64,000 bases of DNA, taken from Bacteroides sp. (GTDB lineage: Bacteria; Bacteroidota; Bacteroidia; Bacteroidales; Bacteroidaceae). Shown piece by piece: positions 27,146-36,470 of this stretch (position 1 is its first letter; every line of letters starts with the position of its first letter). Below the pieces are notes generated by a model. That model was not told the DNA's origin. It ran no database searches and saw only the letters and a program-made list of their open reading frames with translations. A program made the position numbers and the translations under genes. Location of the stretch: the NCBI GenBank assembly GCA_021201335.1, contig JAJQFD010000016.1:113365-177364 (forward strand), in the 5' to 3' direction.

Positions 27146-27916
27146 TTAACATAACTTAAATTCATCCGCATCTTTCCAAACAGGAAACTTAATACGGAGC
27201 TTTTGAAGCGAAGATAATGATAATTCTGCAGTGGCCGAACCTTCTTCTCCATCAGCTACTGCACCCAAAACTTCACCTTGAGGAGAATAAATCACACTTC
27301 CACCTTGGTAAGCCAAATCATTAGCATCCGTTCCTACACGATTAACGCCACATACATAACACATATTTTCCAATGCCCTTGCCGGTAAAAGTATATTCCA
27401 GACATTTTTCCGGGAGGCCGGCCAATTGGCTACATAAATCAACAGATCATAACCATTATTTTTGTTACGTGCCCAGACGGGGAAACGGAGGTCATAACAT
27501 ACTAATAAGCAAATATTCCACCCTTTATAAGTAATGATGCTTTTTTCATTGCCTGCACAAAAGTGATTAATTTCATCCCCCATCCGAAAAAGATGCTTTT
27601 TATCATAATAATAAGCTTCACCTTCAGGAGTAATAAAAAAAGCCCGATTAAAATAATACTGTTGTTCAATTGCAATAAAACTCCCAGCCAAAGCTATTTT
27701 ATACTGGGCTGCATAAGCCTTTAAAGTCGTAATGGTTTCACCACCACCCGATTCAGCCAGCATATGACTATTCATAGTAAAACCGGTAGAAAACATTTCC
27801 GGAAGGATCACAATATCTGTAATGCCTTGTAGCTTTATCAAACTGGTTTGCAGTTTTTGCAAATTAGTCGACTTATTTTCCCAAATAATATTAGTTTGAA
27901 GAACAGTAACTTTCAT
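27146..27916 (-). CDS. Carbon-nitrogen hydrolase (Nit2/omega-amidase-like)
   Basis: 256 aa nitrilase-superfamily enzyme. The Glu-Lys-Cys triad is seen in VILPEMFSTGF (Glu ~42), YDKKHLFRMGDE (Lys ~108) and CLLVCYDLRFPVWARN (Cys ~141). The FSTGFTM and ANWPASR segments match the YafV/omega-amidase subgroup, which hydrolyses alpha-ketoglutaramate or alpha-ketosuccinamate as metabolite repair. Cytoplasmic, complete. It reads in the same direction as the acyltransferase gene group but is separated from the neighbouring genes by more than 100 nt on each side. Confidence 0.92.
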   Translation of the reverse strand: MKVTVLQTNIIWENKSTNLQKLQTSLIKLQGITDIVILPEMFSTGFTMNSHMLAESGGGETITTLKAYAAQYKIALAGSFIAIEQQYYFNRAFFITPEGEAYYYDKKHLFRMGDEINHFCAGNEKSIITYKGWNICLLVCYDLRFPVWARNKNNGYDLLIYVANWPASRKNVWNILLPARALENMCYVCGVNRVGTDANDLAYQGGSVIYSPQGEVLGAVADGEEGSATAELSLSSLQKLRIKFPVWKDADEFKLC

Positions 27917-28024
27917 AATATTAACGATAACATATAATTTAGTAGGTTGTCATTCTAAACTTATAGTGAAATTCTGTCTCAAAACCACATCTATGGATAT
28001 AATAGGGTTGTACCTCTATATTAA

Positions 28025-28580
28025 CTATATTTCTCCCAGACAGAAATTTTCTGGATGCCTTCCTCTGAAATCTTTATAATATAATTTAATTTCCTTCATA
28101 TCTTTCTGAAGATCACCACTAGGGAAAATTGATTTTCCAGCAGCAATTGTTTTAGTGGCATAATCTATTCCTATTAAAACAATAGGTACTTGTGCTTTTA
28201 AAGCGATATAATAAAAACCTTTTTTCCAATGAGGATTAGGCTTTCTTGTTCCTTCCGGGGTTATAGCCAGATGAAAACGCTTACGGGAAGAAAATACCTC
28301 CACCATCTGATCTACCAATGAGGTCTTTCTGCTACGGTCAACCGGTATTCCACCCACCGCCTTAAAAAAAAAGCCCTAAAGGAAAGAAAAACCATTCCTT
28401 TTTCATCATAAAACTGGTTTTCCCACCGATGGTGCCATAAAAAAGTTTTCCTATAAACAAATCAAGATTGGATGTGTGAGGAGCTGCGCAAATCACGCAT
28501 TTGTCATAATCCGGTACGGTAACTACCGCCTTCCACCCCAGAATACGGCGATAAATAAAACCATAAATTGCTTTTCTCAT
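28025..28580 (-). pseudogene. 1-acyl-glycerol-3-phosphate acyltransferase-like protein, split by a +1 frameshift
   Basis: Two track ORFs (28362..28580 and 28025..28357) are halves of one ~184-aa acyltransferase. The N-terminal half has the HX4D-type motif (AAPHTSNLDLFIG), and the C-terminal half has GGIPVDRSRKTSL and the EGTR motif (ITPEGTRKPNPHWKKGF). The break is in a run of nine T on the coding strand (A9 at 28364-28372): with eight T the frame reads LGLFFKAVGGIPVD without a stop. Family role: esterification of lysophosphatidate or a related lipid at the membrane. Start ATG 28580 is 1 nt from the stop of the 89-aa gene, an operon-like junction. All motifs are present, so an assembly indel or slippage rescue should be considered. 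Confidence 0.88.
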
Positions 28581-28581
28581 T

Positions 28582-28851
28582 TTATTTCAAACTCTCAATC
28601 TCATCTATAATCCTATCAACTTCCTGATTAAAGTCCTTTAAAAACTTTCTATAAAAAACTTTCACATTGCCTGGTTCCGTATGACTAATGCGACTGATAA
28701 ATTCATCTTGCATTTTCAAAATATCAGATAAAATTTCATCAACTTTTCCTTGATTTTCTTTGGATGCAAGTGAAGCATTGATCATACATTCAGCAAACAA
28801 TTCACCTGTTATATAATTCACATTCTTTTTCAGTTGTTTTCTACTTGCCAT
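28582..28851 (-). CDS. Small conserved-looking helical protein of unknown function
   Basis: 89 aa. No signal peptide or membrane segment. It is mostly helical by composition and highly charged (MASRKQLKKNVNYITGELF; EVDRIIDEIESLK). I do not recognise the family. It precedes the acyltransferase with overlapping-type spacing, so the two are probably translated from one message. A real gene by codon use and by its tight junction. Confidence 0.7.
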   Translation of the reverse strand: MASRKQLKKNVNYITGELFAECMINASLASKENQGKVDEILSDILKMQDEFISRISHTEPGNVKVFYRKFLKDFNQEVDRIIDEIESLK

Positions 28852-28962
28852 AATTTTTAAGTTTTAAGTTCCTGAGTCTGTTTGTTGGGTATTTTAATAT
28901 CAAACCTCAAATTTAACTCAATATTTCAGCGGTAAAGATAATCACTTTATCCGAACGAACTA

Positions 28963-31845
28963 CTAAAAGGAAAGAGAGAAAAGTGCTTCTGCTTTCACAT
29001 TTCCATAATTAAGAGGCACTGTAATACGAGCTCCTAAGGAAATCGGGAATTCTATTTGTAATACATTACAATCTAATATAACATCCATCCCACATGAACT
29101 CTGTGTAGTCCAGGAACTATTCTTTAAAGGTTGGTTACGATAATAATCAAAGAAAGCATTGCTACGAATCCGTCGGATATACATGACTGATCCCAGGCTA
29201 AAATCCGGATTAGCGATAGTAAATGCATAATCCGCACTAACAGCCATTTGCTGCCGGGTCTGATACAGGTAATGGTATCCCCGAGGTTCAGTAATGATAC
29301 GTTTGGGTAGATAAAGAACTTTATCATCAATATCCTGATATTGATATGTAAAACGCACCATTAAGCTGTGATTCTGGATAATGCCAGGCAGATACGTTGT
29401 GAGCCGTGCTGCATACAAATGTCCGTAATTATCCGAGTTAAAAGGGGAAAACATGTGTTGTAAACGCAACTGATAACCCAGCCGGGGCAATATATCTTGC
29501 TTTGCCATTCGACGGTATTTATAAAAACGCAATTCGGATAGTAAATACTGGAAATTACTGTAATCTCTACTTTTATATTGCTGATATTTATTATTGGTCA
29601 AATAATAAGTAAACGAAGGTTGAAAACCTTGTATATAATGATTCTTTGTAAAATTAAACGGAACATATATACGAGCTTCAGCTTCAACCAGGTTTCTGCC
29701 AGTATATCTGCCCCGAATACTTTCCGTCTGAGTTTCCTCATTCTTTTCCCAGGTCATATCAAAAGCTTTACTTCCGTAATCTACATCCAGGTCTATCACT
29801 GGATACCAACCCATGTATGTAAAGGATAATTTACCTTGATGGTATCCATCCTTATAGTACCAGCCCGCTTGACCGATAGTCGTATTCAGAGTGTTTTGAG
29901 AAAGAATAGTAGCACCCGGTTTCACAATAGTAGTGAAATCATCCGTATTCATATTAATTAAATCGGCTACATTATAATAGAAAGGTGCCCAACTGTGGAT
30001 CTTAAACAAATGAGATAAACGATGATATCTCTTCGGATTAAATTCAATATCCTTAATAGGTGCTGTATCAATATTAAATGGTTCCTGCACACTTATTGCC
30101 TCTGCAAGCCGGTATTTATAGGGCTCTTGGAAATGGGCTGGCTGCTTTTCCAGTTCCTGAAAAGGAACAGATGCTAAATTGTATCCATTCGTTTGAAAAT
30201 CTGAAAAGAATAAGATATTCTTATCCTTCGATAGTGCAGGAGTAAATGCACCGAACTGAGCAGTCGTGAGTTTATAAGGCTGCAAATCATCCGGATCAAG
30301 ACAATAAATATTGTTGGTTCCATCTAAACCCGATTCAAAGTAAAGTTTTCCGTTTGCCCATATAGTACCGGCAATGTTTGCATGGGTGGGTAGCAATAAT
30401 TCCAGCCATTCCTCATTTTGAGTATTAAGTTGCCAGATACTGATTCCATTCTCCCCCACTACTGTCGCAATTACATAACTCTGATCAGCGTACACAACTT
30501 CTTTTGCAAACGCATTATCAGGAACAGAGAAATGAGTAAGTTCTTCTCCATTATAAGCGTCAAGTATTACCACCTGATTCAATCCAGCCAAATCTACGGT
30601 AGAGACAACAACCTTATCTCCAGCTTCATTAACCGAAGGAGACAAATAACGTTTACGGGGAGTAAGTATATGGGTTTTACCGGTTTCCAGATCAAAGTAT
30701 TTCACAACAGAATAATTCTGGTGTGTCCATCGAATTCCCGAAACATATTCACTCCAATATATCCGATTGTCGACCAATGATATACGGCTATTAATATTGC
30801 CGAGAAAACAAAGTCTATCTTCCGACTCATCTGTAATCTTTACCAAAGAAGTAAGTTCTTTATAATTTGATTTAACAGCAATTACAGTAGATTCATCCAA
30901 TTGTTGCGGATACTGATAAGAAGCATAACGGGAAATGGGGGGAGAAAGTATTGTTGGTTTGAAGCCGGATTGGCGAAAAACTTCTTCCTGGACAGACCAG
31001 TCTTCTTTCAGGAAATTGAATACATCTTTATACATTTGTTTGGGAGCAGCACCTCCATGATGTTTCATTGCATTCGAGAAAGGCGGGATATTAAAAATCC
31101 GGTCTACATACCGGGAAGTCACTTTATCCCAATAATCTGCTCCGTATTTGTATCGGGCATAGGCTGTAAGGTTATAACCAAAAGAATATTTACTTCCGGT
31201 ATAATCTTTGTATGAACCCATAAACCATTTGTCAAACGAAAAATTCGTCCCGGCTATCATGTGGGCCCGATAAACCATATTGAATTCCGGCAAACGTCCT
31301 CTACCGGATTTGGATAAAGCTGTTTCAGTAGCTACTGCATCTCCCTCTAAAAACCAGGTAGGCAAAAGGAAAGCAGAGAGTCCGGCAGATTGCTCACCCA
31401 TAAGGTAATATAAAGGTTTGAAAATTCCACGGATGACTTTACTGGTCTGAAATACATGGCGGGATTCATGAATCACCAGCTGACGATCCCATTGCTGAGC
31501 ATATAAATCAGATGAAGGAGTAGTAATCAATTCCATTCGACGAGGGGCCCATGAAACCATACCATTGGATAACATATTGCCCGGGTGCAAAACAACAGGA
31601 AACTTTCGGTACTTGGAAGAACCAATCGTTTTTTGTACATGCGGAAAAGCTGTTTCCAACAAAGAGGCATAACGATAAGCCGTGGAATCGCTACCCTGCC
31701 GATAAATAACTTTAAAATGAGGAGTATTTACAATGTTCCATTTATAGTTATAAGGGTCTGTTCCATAGTCGACATATTGTGCCCAGATTTTGACAGACAG
31801 GAATATCAAAACGCTAAGAATTGTTACTTTTCTCTGTGAAAACAT
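28963..31845 (-). CDS. Exported HExxH metallopeptidase-like protein with beta-propeller and putative outer-membrane barrel
   Basis: 960 aa with a signal peptide (residues ~1-22, LSVKIWA|Q). Residues ~30-260 resemble a gluzincin peptidase: VIHESRHVF (HExxH, ~128-132) followed by WFLEGDAVATET, where the Glu could be the third zinc ligand. Residues ~300-590 have repeated blades like TolB/WD40 (GDKVVVSTVDLAGLNQVVIL; KNILFFSDFQTNGYNL). The last ~330 residues are rich in alternating aromatic strands (GKLSFTYMGWYPVIDLDVDY; SLMVRFTYQYQDID; ...NVKAEALFSLSF), consistent with an outer-membrane barrel ending in Phe. Inference: a peptidase and propeller tethered to a barrel at the cell envelope. A TATGTTTG -7-like box (complement of 31880-31887) lies about 35 nt upstream. 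The substrate is unknown. Confidence 0.75.
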   Translation of the reverse strand: MFSQRKVTILSVLIFLSVKIWAQYVDYGTDPYNYKWNIVNTPHFKVIYRQGSDSTAYRYASLLETAFPHVQKTIGSSKYRKFPVVLHPGNMLSNGMVSWAPRRMELITTPSSDLYAQQWDRQLVIHESRHVFQTSKVIRGIFKPLYYLMGEQSAGLSAFLLPTWFLEGDAVATETALSKSGRGRLPEFNMVYRAHMIAGTNFSFDKWFMGSYKDYTGSKYSFGYNLTAYARYKYGADYWDKVTSRYVDRIFNIPPFSNAMKHHGGAAPKQMYKDVFNFLKEDWSVQEEVFRQSGFKPTILSPPISRYASYQYPQQLDESTVIAVKSNYKELTSLVKITDESEDRLCFLGNINSRISLVDNRIYWSEYVSGIRWTHQNYSVVKYFDLETGKTHILTPRKRYLSPSVNEAGDKVVVSTVDLAGLNQVVILDAYNGEELTHFSVPDNAFAKEVVYADQSYVIATVVGENGISIWQLNTQNEEWLELLLPTHANIAGTIWANGKLYFESGLDGTNNIYCLDPDDLQPYKLTTAQFGAFTPALSKDKNILFFSDFQTNGYNLASVPFQELEKQPAHFQEPYKYRLAEAISVQEPFNIDTAPIKDIEFNPKRYHRLSHLFKIHSWAPFYYNVADLINMNTDDFTTIVKPGATILSQNTLNTTIGQAGWYYKDGYHQGKLSFTYMGWYPVIDLDVDYGSKAFDMTWEKNEETQTESIRGRYTGRNLVEAEARIYVPFNFTKNHYIQGFQPSFTYYLTNNKYQQYKSRDYSNFQYLLSELRFYKYRRMAKQDILPRLGYQLRLQHMFSPFNSDNYGHLYAARLTTYLPGIIQNHSLMVRFTYQYQDIDDKVLYLPKRIITEPRGYHYLYQTRQQMAVSADYAFTIANPDFSLGSVMYIRRIRSNAFFDYYRNQPLKNSSWTTQSSCGMDVILDCNVLQIEFPISLGARITVPLNYGNVKAEALFSLSF

Positions 31846-32087
31846 CTTTTTAGTCCTATTATCAGATTAAACTTTGATACAAACATAAATAAAAATATTG
31901 AATTTATATATTCAATCAGACATACAGATTCCGATCTTTTCGTTTTATGTATATGTATCATACAAAAGACTTACGCCGCAAACTTATTACAAGGATGTAA
32001 TCTCGTTTTTGATACCTCATTACTGATTGTTATATTCAACTCCTAATCCAAATAGGATCTTCTCTCCAAATATCATTCAAAGAAAAA

Positions 32088-32124
32088 TGCCAGAGGTATG
32101 TTTATTCACTCATAACTTCTGGCA
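32088..32124. terminator. Terminator downstream of the histidine-kinase-like gene
   Basis: TGCCAGAGGTATG pairs with CATAACTTCTGGCA (one bulge, one G-U) around a 10-nt loop. On the minus strand the stem is followed by ATTTTTCT. The rest of the 31846-32160 gap holds only the -7-like box of the propeller/barrel gene. Confidence 0.8.
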
Positions 32125-32160
32125 AACTTTTTCCTGTTTGATTTTAAAGATTCCGGATTT

Positions 32161-33657
32161 TTACGAACATAAATCAAGTATAAACCGGGTACCTTTCTTG
32201 TAATCAGTATCTACTTTTATTGTACCGTTTAGTTTATAGGCTATTAACTGACAAATTGGAAGTCCCCATCCATCATCATCAATGGTAAGATCCTGTTCTC
32301 CAAAAGGTTTAAATAAATTCTCCTGTTTTTCAGGGTCGGGAGGAGTGCCGGTATCAGTTATAATAAATTGTCCGGTACGTGCATTCCTTTTCTTGAATTC
32401 CAGAGAAATCTTCCCACTATTAGTATGTAATGCTGATCGGTTAAGTAGATAAGATAATATTCTTTCCAATGCATCCGCATTGGTTTTTATACTAACACGA
32501 GGTACTGAAACTACACTTTCGATACCCGGTTTAAAGTTTGATCTTGACGATAACATAATTCCATCACAAAGTTGTTTTATATCAATACTTTGAACAGGAT
32601 AAGGTTCTTCGCGTGATTCTTCGAGGTATATATAAGTTTGCATGTCAGCAACCCGCTTTTTAAGAATATCAATATTTTCCCGAACGTTTTTTTCATAAAA
32701 AGAGTTTGCCGGAAGATTTTCGATGATCTCTAATGCCGGAGTTATTTGCGTATTAATATTACTGATAAAATGGGATTTTTGTGCATTGCTTTCATTTATC
32801 ATCTTCAAATTATGTTTCAATTTCTTTGCCTGAAACATATTCTTTAATAGTAAAAAAAATAAAACAACCAATGCAGCAATTAAAATAACAATAAATATCC
32901 ATAAACCAACTATAATAGCCTTTTGATTGCGAATGGTTTTTTCTTTACTCTGCAAATCCTGTTGAAGAACTGTATGCTCTTGCTGCAAGCTTTCCAGTTC
33001 GCGGGCTGCCTTAACCATATTTACAGAATCCTGCCATACAACATACAGTTTCTGAACAGTTTCTGTAAGAGGTGTTATTTTTTTACGCTCAGCATACGAC
33101 AACATGTCTTTATAACAATCTTCCCGACTATCTTCATTTTTACTGCTTAGACAACGTTGTAGCAATTTTTTATAAGATTCAAGGCTTTTATTTGCCATTC
33201 CAAAAGTATGATAATATTCTGCCTCTGTCAATAACATTTTATCTGTCAGATTATCATCTTTAAGATAGTTCATACAATAATGCATCACATTTAATTGTGT
33301 TTTACTGCTTTCTGCCTTTCCTTCTTGGGTATACATACGTAGGCGTTCGTTAGCTACTTGAAAACGACCTCGAAAGTTCGTCTTTCCGGTTTTCTTTTCA
33401 TCTTCGTAAATCAACTGATCCATTTGATAATAAAGAGAAGCAGCTTCCTTGTATCTTTTCCCATCTAAAAGGATTTCACTTACTTGTGTTCCTTTCTCTA
33501 TTGCCTTCAAAACATCTTTTTGTTTAAAAAGCTCTTGAAATTCTCGCTGCAGTTCATTTAACCCGGTTGGATTAAGATCAGATGTTGGGTTCGTTTGTCC
33601 CTGGAGTATTAACCCGTAAAAGGAAATACATATCAGAATTAAAAAGGTTTTCTTCAT
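32161..33657 (-). CDS. Histidine-kinase-like membrane protein with TPR-like sensor region, phospho-acceptor His not seen
   Basis: 498 aa. Signal peptide (~1-20), a helical TPR-like region (~30-215), a coiled coil (~215-245), one membrane helix (IVGLWIFIVILIAALVVLFFLLL, quoted in part) at ~248-272, then a dimerisation-like helix pair and a HATPase_c domain (~375-498). The HATPase has the N-box (LERILSYLLNRSALHT), G1 (ITDTGTPPDPE) and G2 (DGWGLPICQLIA). At the H-box the sequence is SHFISNINTQITPAL, where HELRTP-like sequence is expected, so the usual phospho-His is absent. No response regulator is adjacent. It may be a pseudokinase or an ATP-binding sensor acting with another kinase. It has its own promoter and terminator. 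Confidence 0.82.
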   Translation of the reverse strand: MKKTFLILICISFYGLILQGQTNPTSDLNPTGLNELQREFQELFKQKDVLKAIEKGTQVSEILLDGKRYKEAASLYYQMDQLIYEDEKKTGKTNFRGRFQVANERLRMYTQEGKAESSKTQLNVMHYCMNYLKDDNLTDKMLLTEAEYYHTFGMANKSLESYKKLLQRCLSSKNEDSREDCYKDMLSYAERKKITPLTETVQKLYVVWQDSVNMVKAARELESLQQEHTVLQQDLQSKEKTIRNQKAIIVGLWIFIVILIAALVVLFFLLLKNMFQAKKLKHNLKMINESNAQKSHFISNINTQITPALEIIENLPANSFYEKNVRENIDILKKRVADMQTYIYLEESREEPYPVQSIDIKQLCDGIMLSSRSNFKPGIESVVSVPRVSIKTNADALERILSYLLNRSALHTNSGKISLEFKKRNARTGQFIITDTGTPPDPEKQENLFKPFGEQDLTIDDDGWGLPICQLIAYKLNGTIKVDTDYKKGTRFILDLCS

Positions 33658-33727
33658 TTTCTTGTATTATGCTTGTTCAAAATAGATTTTTGAAATAAAT
33701 AAAAACGTTCCGGTAATAGTTATTTTA

Positions 33728-33758
33728 CAAAAATACGTTTTTTAATATTCCTTTCAAA
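33728..33758 (-). promoter_or_regulatory. Promoter of the histidine-kinase-like gene
   Basis: On the minus strand TTTG (complement of 33755-33758) and TATTTTTG (complement of 33728-33735) are 19 nt apart, a full consensus pair about 70 nt upstream of the ATG at 33657. Confidence 0.7.
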
Positions 33759-34526
33759 ATACAGAATTCCTGTTTTTTACTTTTTGATAAATAAAACATC
33801 TTTGTATAACAATAGTTCTTCAGTTCTAACCCATATGATGGAATATTATTGTTCATTCCGAAATAAATACCCCAGTTAAATAGTCTATTTTATTAGAAAG
33901 CTAAGACATTCCACTGCATTCCACACCAAAAAAACGCGTTATTAAAGTATGAGACTAGTGTAACTAGTATGCTAATGAAAAGCGATAAAGGAAATTGCCT
34001 AATGTATTTATATTCAGAGTTTTATACAGGAAGTGAGAGACAAGTGATACTTTTTTAAGATAATTCTTCTAAAAGGGTATGTTAAGGTGAAAATAGATCA
34101 TCTCGAGAAGAAGTTCTTTTAGGTCGCAAAGTCGGTAGGATTTGTCACGAATTCCGGTTATATTTAAGGCAAATTGAATAAGGTTTCCCTTCATCTTCCG
34201 GTAACATTCTCCTTTATTACCTCAGATAGAAACCTGTATCTGTCTTGTTTCCCGGCAAAAATAGAATATGTTTATTGCACTAGTAGGATAAACATACTCT
34301 GCTATACCCTTTAAGTTATCGATGCAAATTCATAAAGAATGGATATGCTTATTTATATTTTTATCCTCAGCGATAATAATTTGAGGCCTCATTCAAATCC
34401 TTGTTATCCCATTTTAATGTATAGGGATTTTATTAATAAACCTTCTTAGTAATTTAGCGTTATTATTATAATAATTCGCAAATATTATATAGTTTCGCAA
34501 ACAATAATATTCATTCATCCCAGCAT
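33759..34526. other. Long intergenic region, no gene recognised
   Basis: About 770 nt with no ORF of 60 codons. Visible are ACTAGTgtaACTAGT near 33954-33968, a 9-bp hairpin TATGTTTAT/ATAAACATA (34267-34275 with 34288-34296), and a direct repeat TTCGCAAA at 34475-34482 and 34494-34501. The second repeat copy includes a weak -7 (TAGTTTCG, 34490-34497) for the CorC-like gene. It could hold an unrecognised RNA or degraded coding sequence. Confidence 0.4.
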
Positions 34527-35819
34527 ATGGAATTTATAATTATAATTCTTCTTTTATTATTAAATGGTGTTTTCGCCATGTATGAAATGGCATTGGTATC
34601 ATCCAGTAAAACCCGCCTCGAGACTTTATCTGCCAAAGGAAGTAAATCCGCTAAAAAAGTACTACAACAACTAGAATCTCCCGAAGAATTTCTCTCTACT
34701 ATCCAGATTGGGATTACTTTGATAGGAATCATTTCCGGTGCTTTCGGAGGGGTAGCTATTGCTCATCAAGTTGCTCCTTTATTTGAAAAAATACCACTAT
34801 TGGCGCCTTATGCCCATAATATATCCATGATATTGGTCGTGGCTGTCATAACCTATCTTTCTCTAGTGGTAGGGGAGCTTGTACCTAAATCCATTGCATT
34901 GAGCAATCCCGAAAAGTATTCCATGTTATTGAGTCCGGTAATGACTTTCATGAGTAAAATTGCTTATCCTTTTGTTTGGTTCTTGAGTATGTCAACTCGT
35001 TTTCTAAATAAATTGATTGGCATTTCCGGAGAAGAAGAACGGTTAATGACACAGGAAGAACTTAAAATGATTCTTAATCAAAGTTCTGAACAGGGAGTCA
35101 TTGATAAAGATGAAACAGAAATGTTACGGGATGTTTTTCGCTTTTCCAACAAGAAAGCAAACCAATTAATGACTTATCGTAAAGATTTGGTTGTATTCCA
35201 TTCCAAAGACACCAAAAACGATATACTAGATACGATCAGACAAAACCAATTCAGCAATTATCTGTTAATCGATCGTCATAAGGATGAAGTTATAGGTGTT
35301 ATTTCGGTAAAAGATCTTATTTGGATGATTGGAAACAATGAAGAGTTTGACTTGAACAAAATAGCTCAGCCACCGTTATACATTCCTGAAAGTTTATATG
35401 CCAAAAAGGTACTTGAACTATTCAAAAAAAACAAAAACAAGTTTGGGGTGGTAGTCAACGAATACGGTGGCATTGAAGGTGTAATTACCTTACATGACCT
35501 CACGGAAAGTGTTTTTGGAGATATCCTGGAAGAAAACGAAGAAGAAGAACAAGATATCATTTTACGAAAAGACGGTTCAATGCTGGTGGAAGCTTCAATG
35601 AACATCGTTGACTTTATGGAAGAGATGGAGATTATGGATTATGATGATCTCGAAGATGAAGACTTCACCACTCTAGGTGGAATGGCCATGTTTTTTCTGG
35701 GAGGTATTCCTAAAACCGGGGATATCTTTTCCTACAAAAACCTTGAATTCGAGATTATCGATATGGACGGAGAAAGAGTAGACAAGCTTCTTGTAACAAA
35801 AAAGCAAGAGGAACTATAA
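34527..35819 (+). CDS. CNNM/CorC-type transporter-associated CBS protein (hemolysin family)
   Basis: 430 aa. A DUF21/CNNM transmembrane domain (~1-200: FIIIILLLLLNGVFAMYEMAL; IGITLIGIISGAFGG; VVAVITYLSLVVGELVPKSIAL) is followed by two CBS domains (~215-335, MTYRKDLVVF; GVVVNEYGGIEGVITLHDL) and a C-terminal CorC_HlyC domain (~350-430). Family members mediate Mg2+ or Na+/Mg2+ transport or modulate cation homeostasis; the hemolysin name is historical. Complete. Followed 36 nt later by the NlpE-like lipoprotein, possibly co-transcribed. Confidence 0.93.
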   Translation: MEFIIIILLLLLNGVFAMYEMALVSSSKTRLETLSAKGSKSAKKVLQQLESPEEFLSTIQIGITLIGIISGAFGGVAIAHQVAPLFEKIPLLAPYAHNISMILVVAVITYLSLVVGELVPKSIALSNPEKYSMLLSPVMTFMSKIAYPFVWFLSMSTRFLNKLIGISGEEERLMTQEELKMILNQSSEQGVIDKDETEMLRDVFRFSNKKANQLMTYRKDLVVFHSKDTKNDILDTIRQNQFSNYLLIDRHKDEVIGVISVKDLIWMIGNNEEFDLNKIAQPPLYIPESLYAKKVLELFKKNKNKFGVVVNEYGGIEGVITLHDLTESVFGDILEENEEEEQDIILRKDGSMLVEASMNIVDFMEEMEIMDYDDLEDEDFTTLGGMAMFFLGGIPKTGDIFSYKNLEFEIIDMDGERVDKLLVTKKQEEL

Positions 35820-35855
35820 ATAGAAGCTTTACATTTTAACTAAATTCTTAAGCAA

Positions 35856-36332
35856 ATGAAAAAATCAATTATGTTGGCAGTGGCTGCAATAGTGGCAACA
35901 GCATTTTTTTCCTGTCAGTCGAATAGCAACAGGAAACAAGAAACAGAAAAAAGAGAAGTGGTACCCGCAACAACTATTGTCACTTCAAATGTATATACAG
36001 GTACCCTACCTGCAGCAGATGGTCCGGGTATTATATACAAACTCACAGTCAATAATATGAATAATGAATCCGGTGATTTCGTATTGGATATGACTTATAT
36101 CGACGCTGAGAAAAAAGGAGAAAATAAAACATTTACTACCAGAGGAAAACTGAAAACCGTTAAGGGTACAGCCAAAAGTGGAGGTGATAAGGTATATCAG
36201 TTAACTGACAGTGACAATGAAGTCACCTATTTTTTAGTAAAAGATGCGAGAACATTGCGTTTACTCAATAATAATATGGAACAGCCCGAATCAAAAACCG
36301 GATTGAACTACGATATTATTTTAGTTGAATAA
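35856..36332 (+). CDS. NlpE-like lipoprotein without the CxxC motif
   Basis: 158 aa. Lipoprotein signal with lipobox TAFFSCQS (Cys ~20). The mature part matches the N-terminal domain of NlpE/copper-resistance lipoproteins: VYTGTLPAADGPGIIYKLTV, VLDMTYI, FTTRGKLKTVKG, and a final strand ending NYDIILVE. Canonical NlpE has CADCPG at the loop that here reads AADGPG, so metal- or disulfide-linked cysteines are missing. E. coli NlpE signals envelope stress to Cpx, a pathway not shown here. The likely location is the outer membrane's inner face. A terminator follows directly. Confidence 0.82.
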   Translation: MKKSIMLAVAAIVATAFFSCQSNSNRKQETEKREVVPATTIVTSNVYTGTLPAADGPGIIYKLTVNNMNNESGDFVLDMTYIDAEKKGENKTFTTRGKLKTVKGTAKSGGDKVYQLTDSDNEVTYFLVKDARTLRLLNNNMEQPESKTGLNYDIILVE

Positions 36333-36353
36333 AAAAACTTCCTTCTTATTTGC

Positions 36354-36398
36354 AAACGGATTATGAAGAATCTATGAAGATTCAATCATAATCCGTTT
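36354..36398 (+). terminator. Intrinsic terminator after the NlpE-like gene
   Basis: A 13-bp perfect stem (36354-36366 with 36386-36398, core ACGGATTATGA) with an inner GAATCT/AGATTC hairpin, followed by CCTTTTTATC. Confidence 0.82.
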
Positions 36399-36427
36399 CC
36401 TTTTTATCTTGATTTACAAGAAAATAT

Positions 36428-36435
36428 TATCTTTG
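36428..36435 (+). promoter_or_regulatory. -7 element for the GH18-patatin-oxidoreductase-GH13 group
   Basis: TATCTTTG matches TAnnTTTG, 35 nt before the GH18 ATG at 36471. No good TTTG at -33 spacing. Confidence 0.5.
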
Positions 36436-36470
36436 TCAAAAAGAGTATATCGTAATACAGGATTGTAAAC

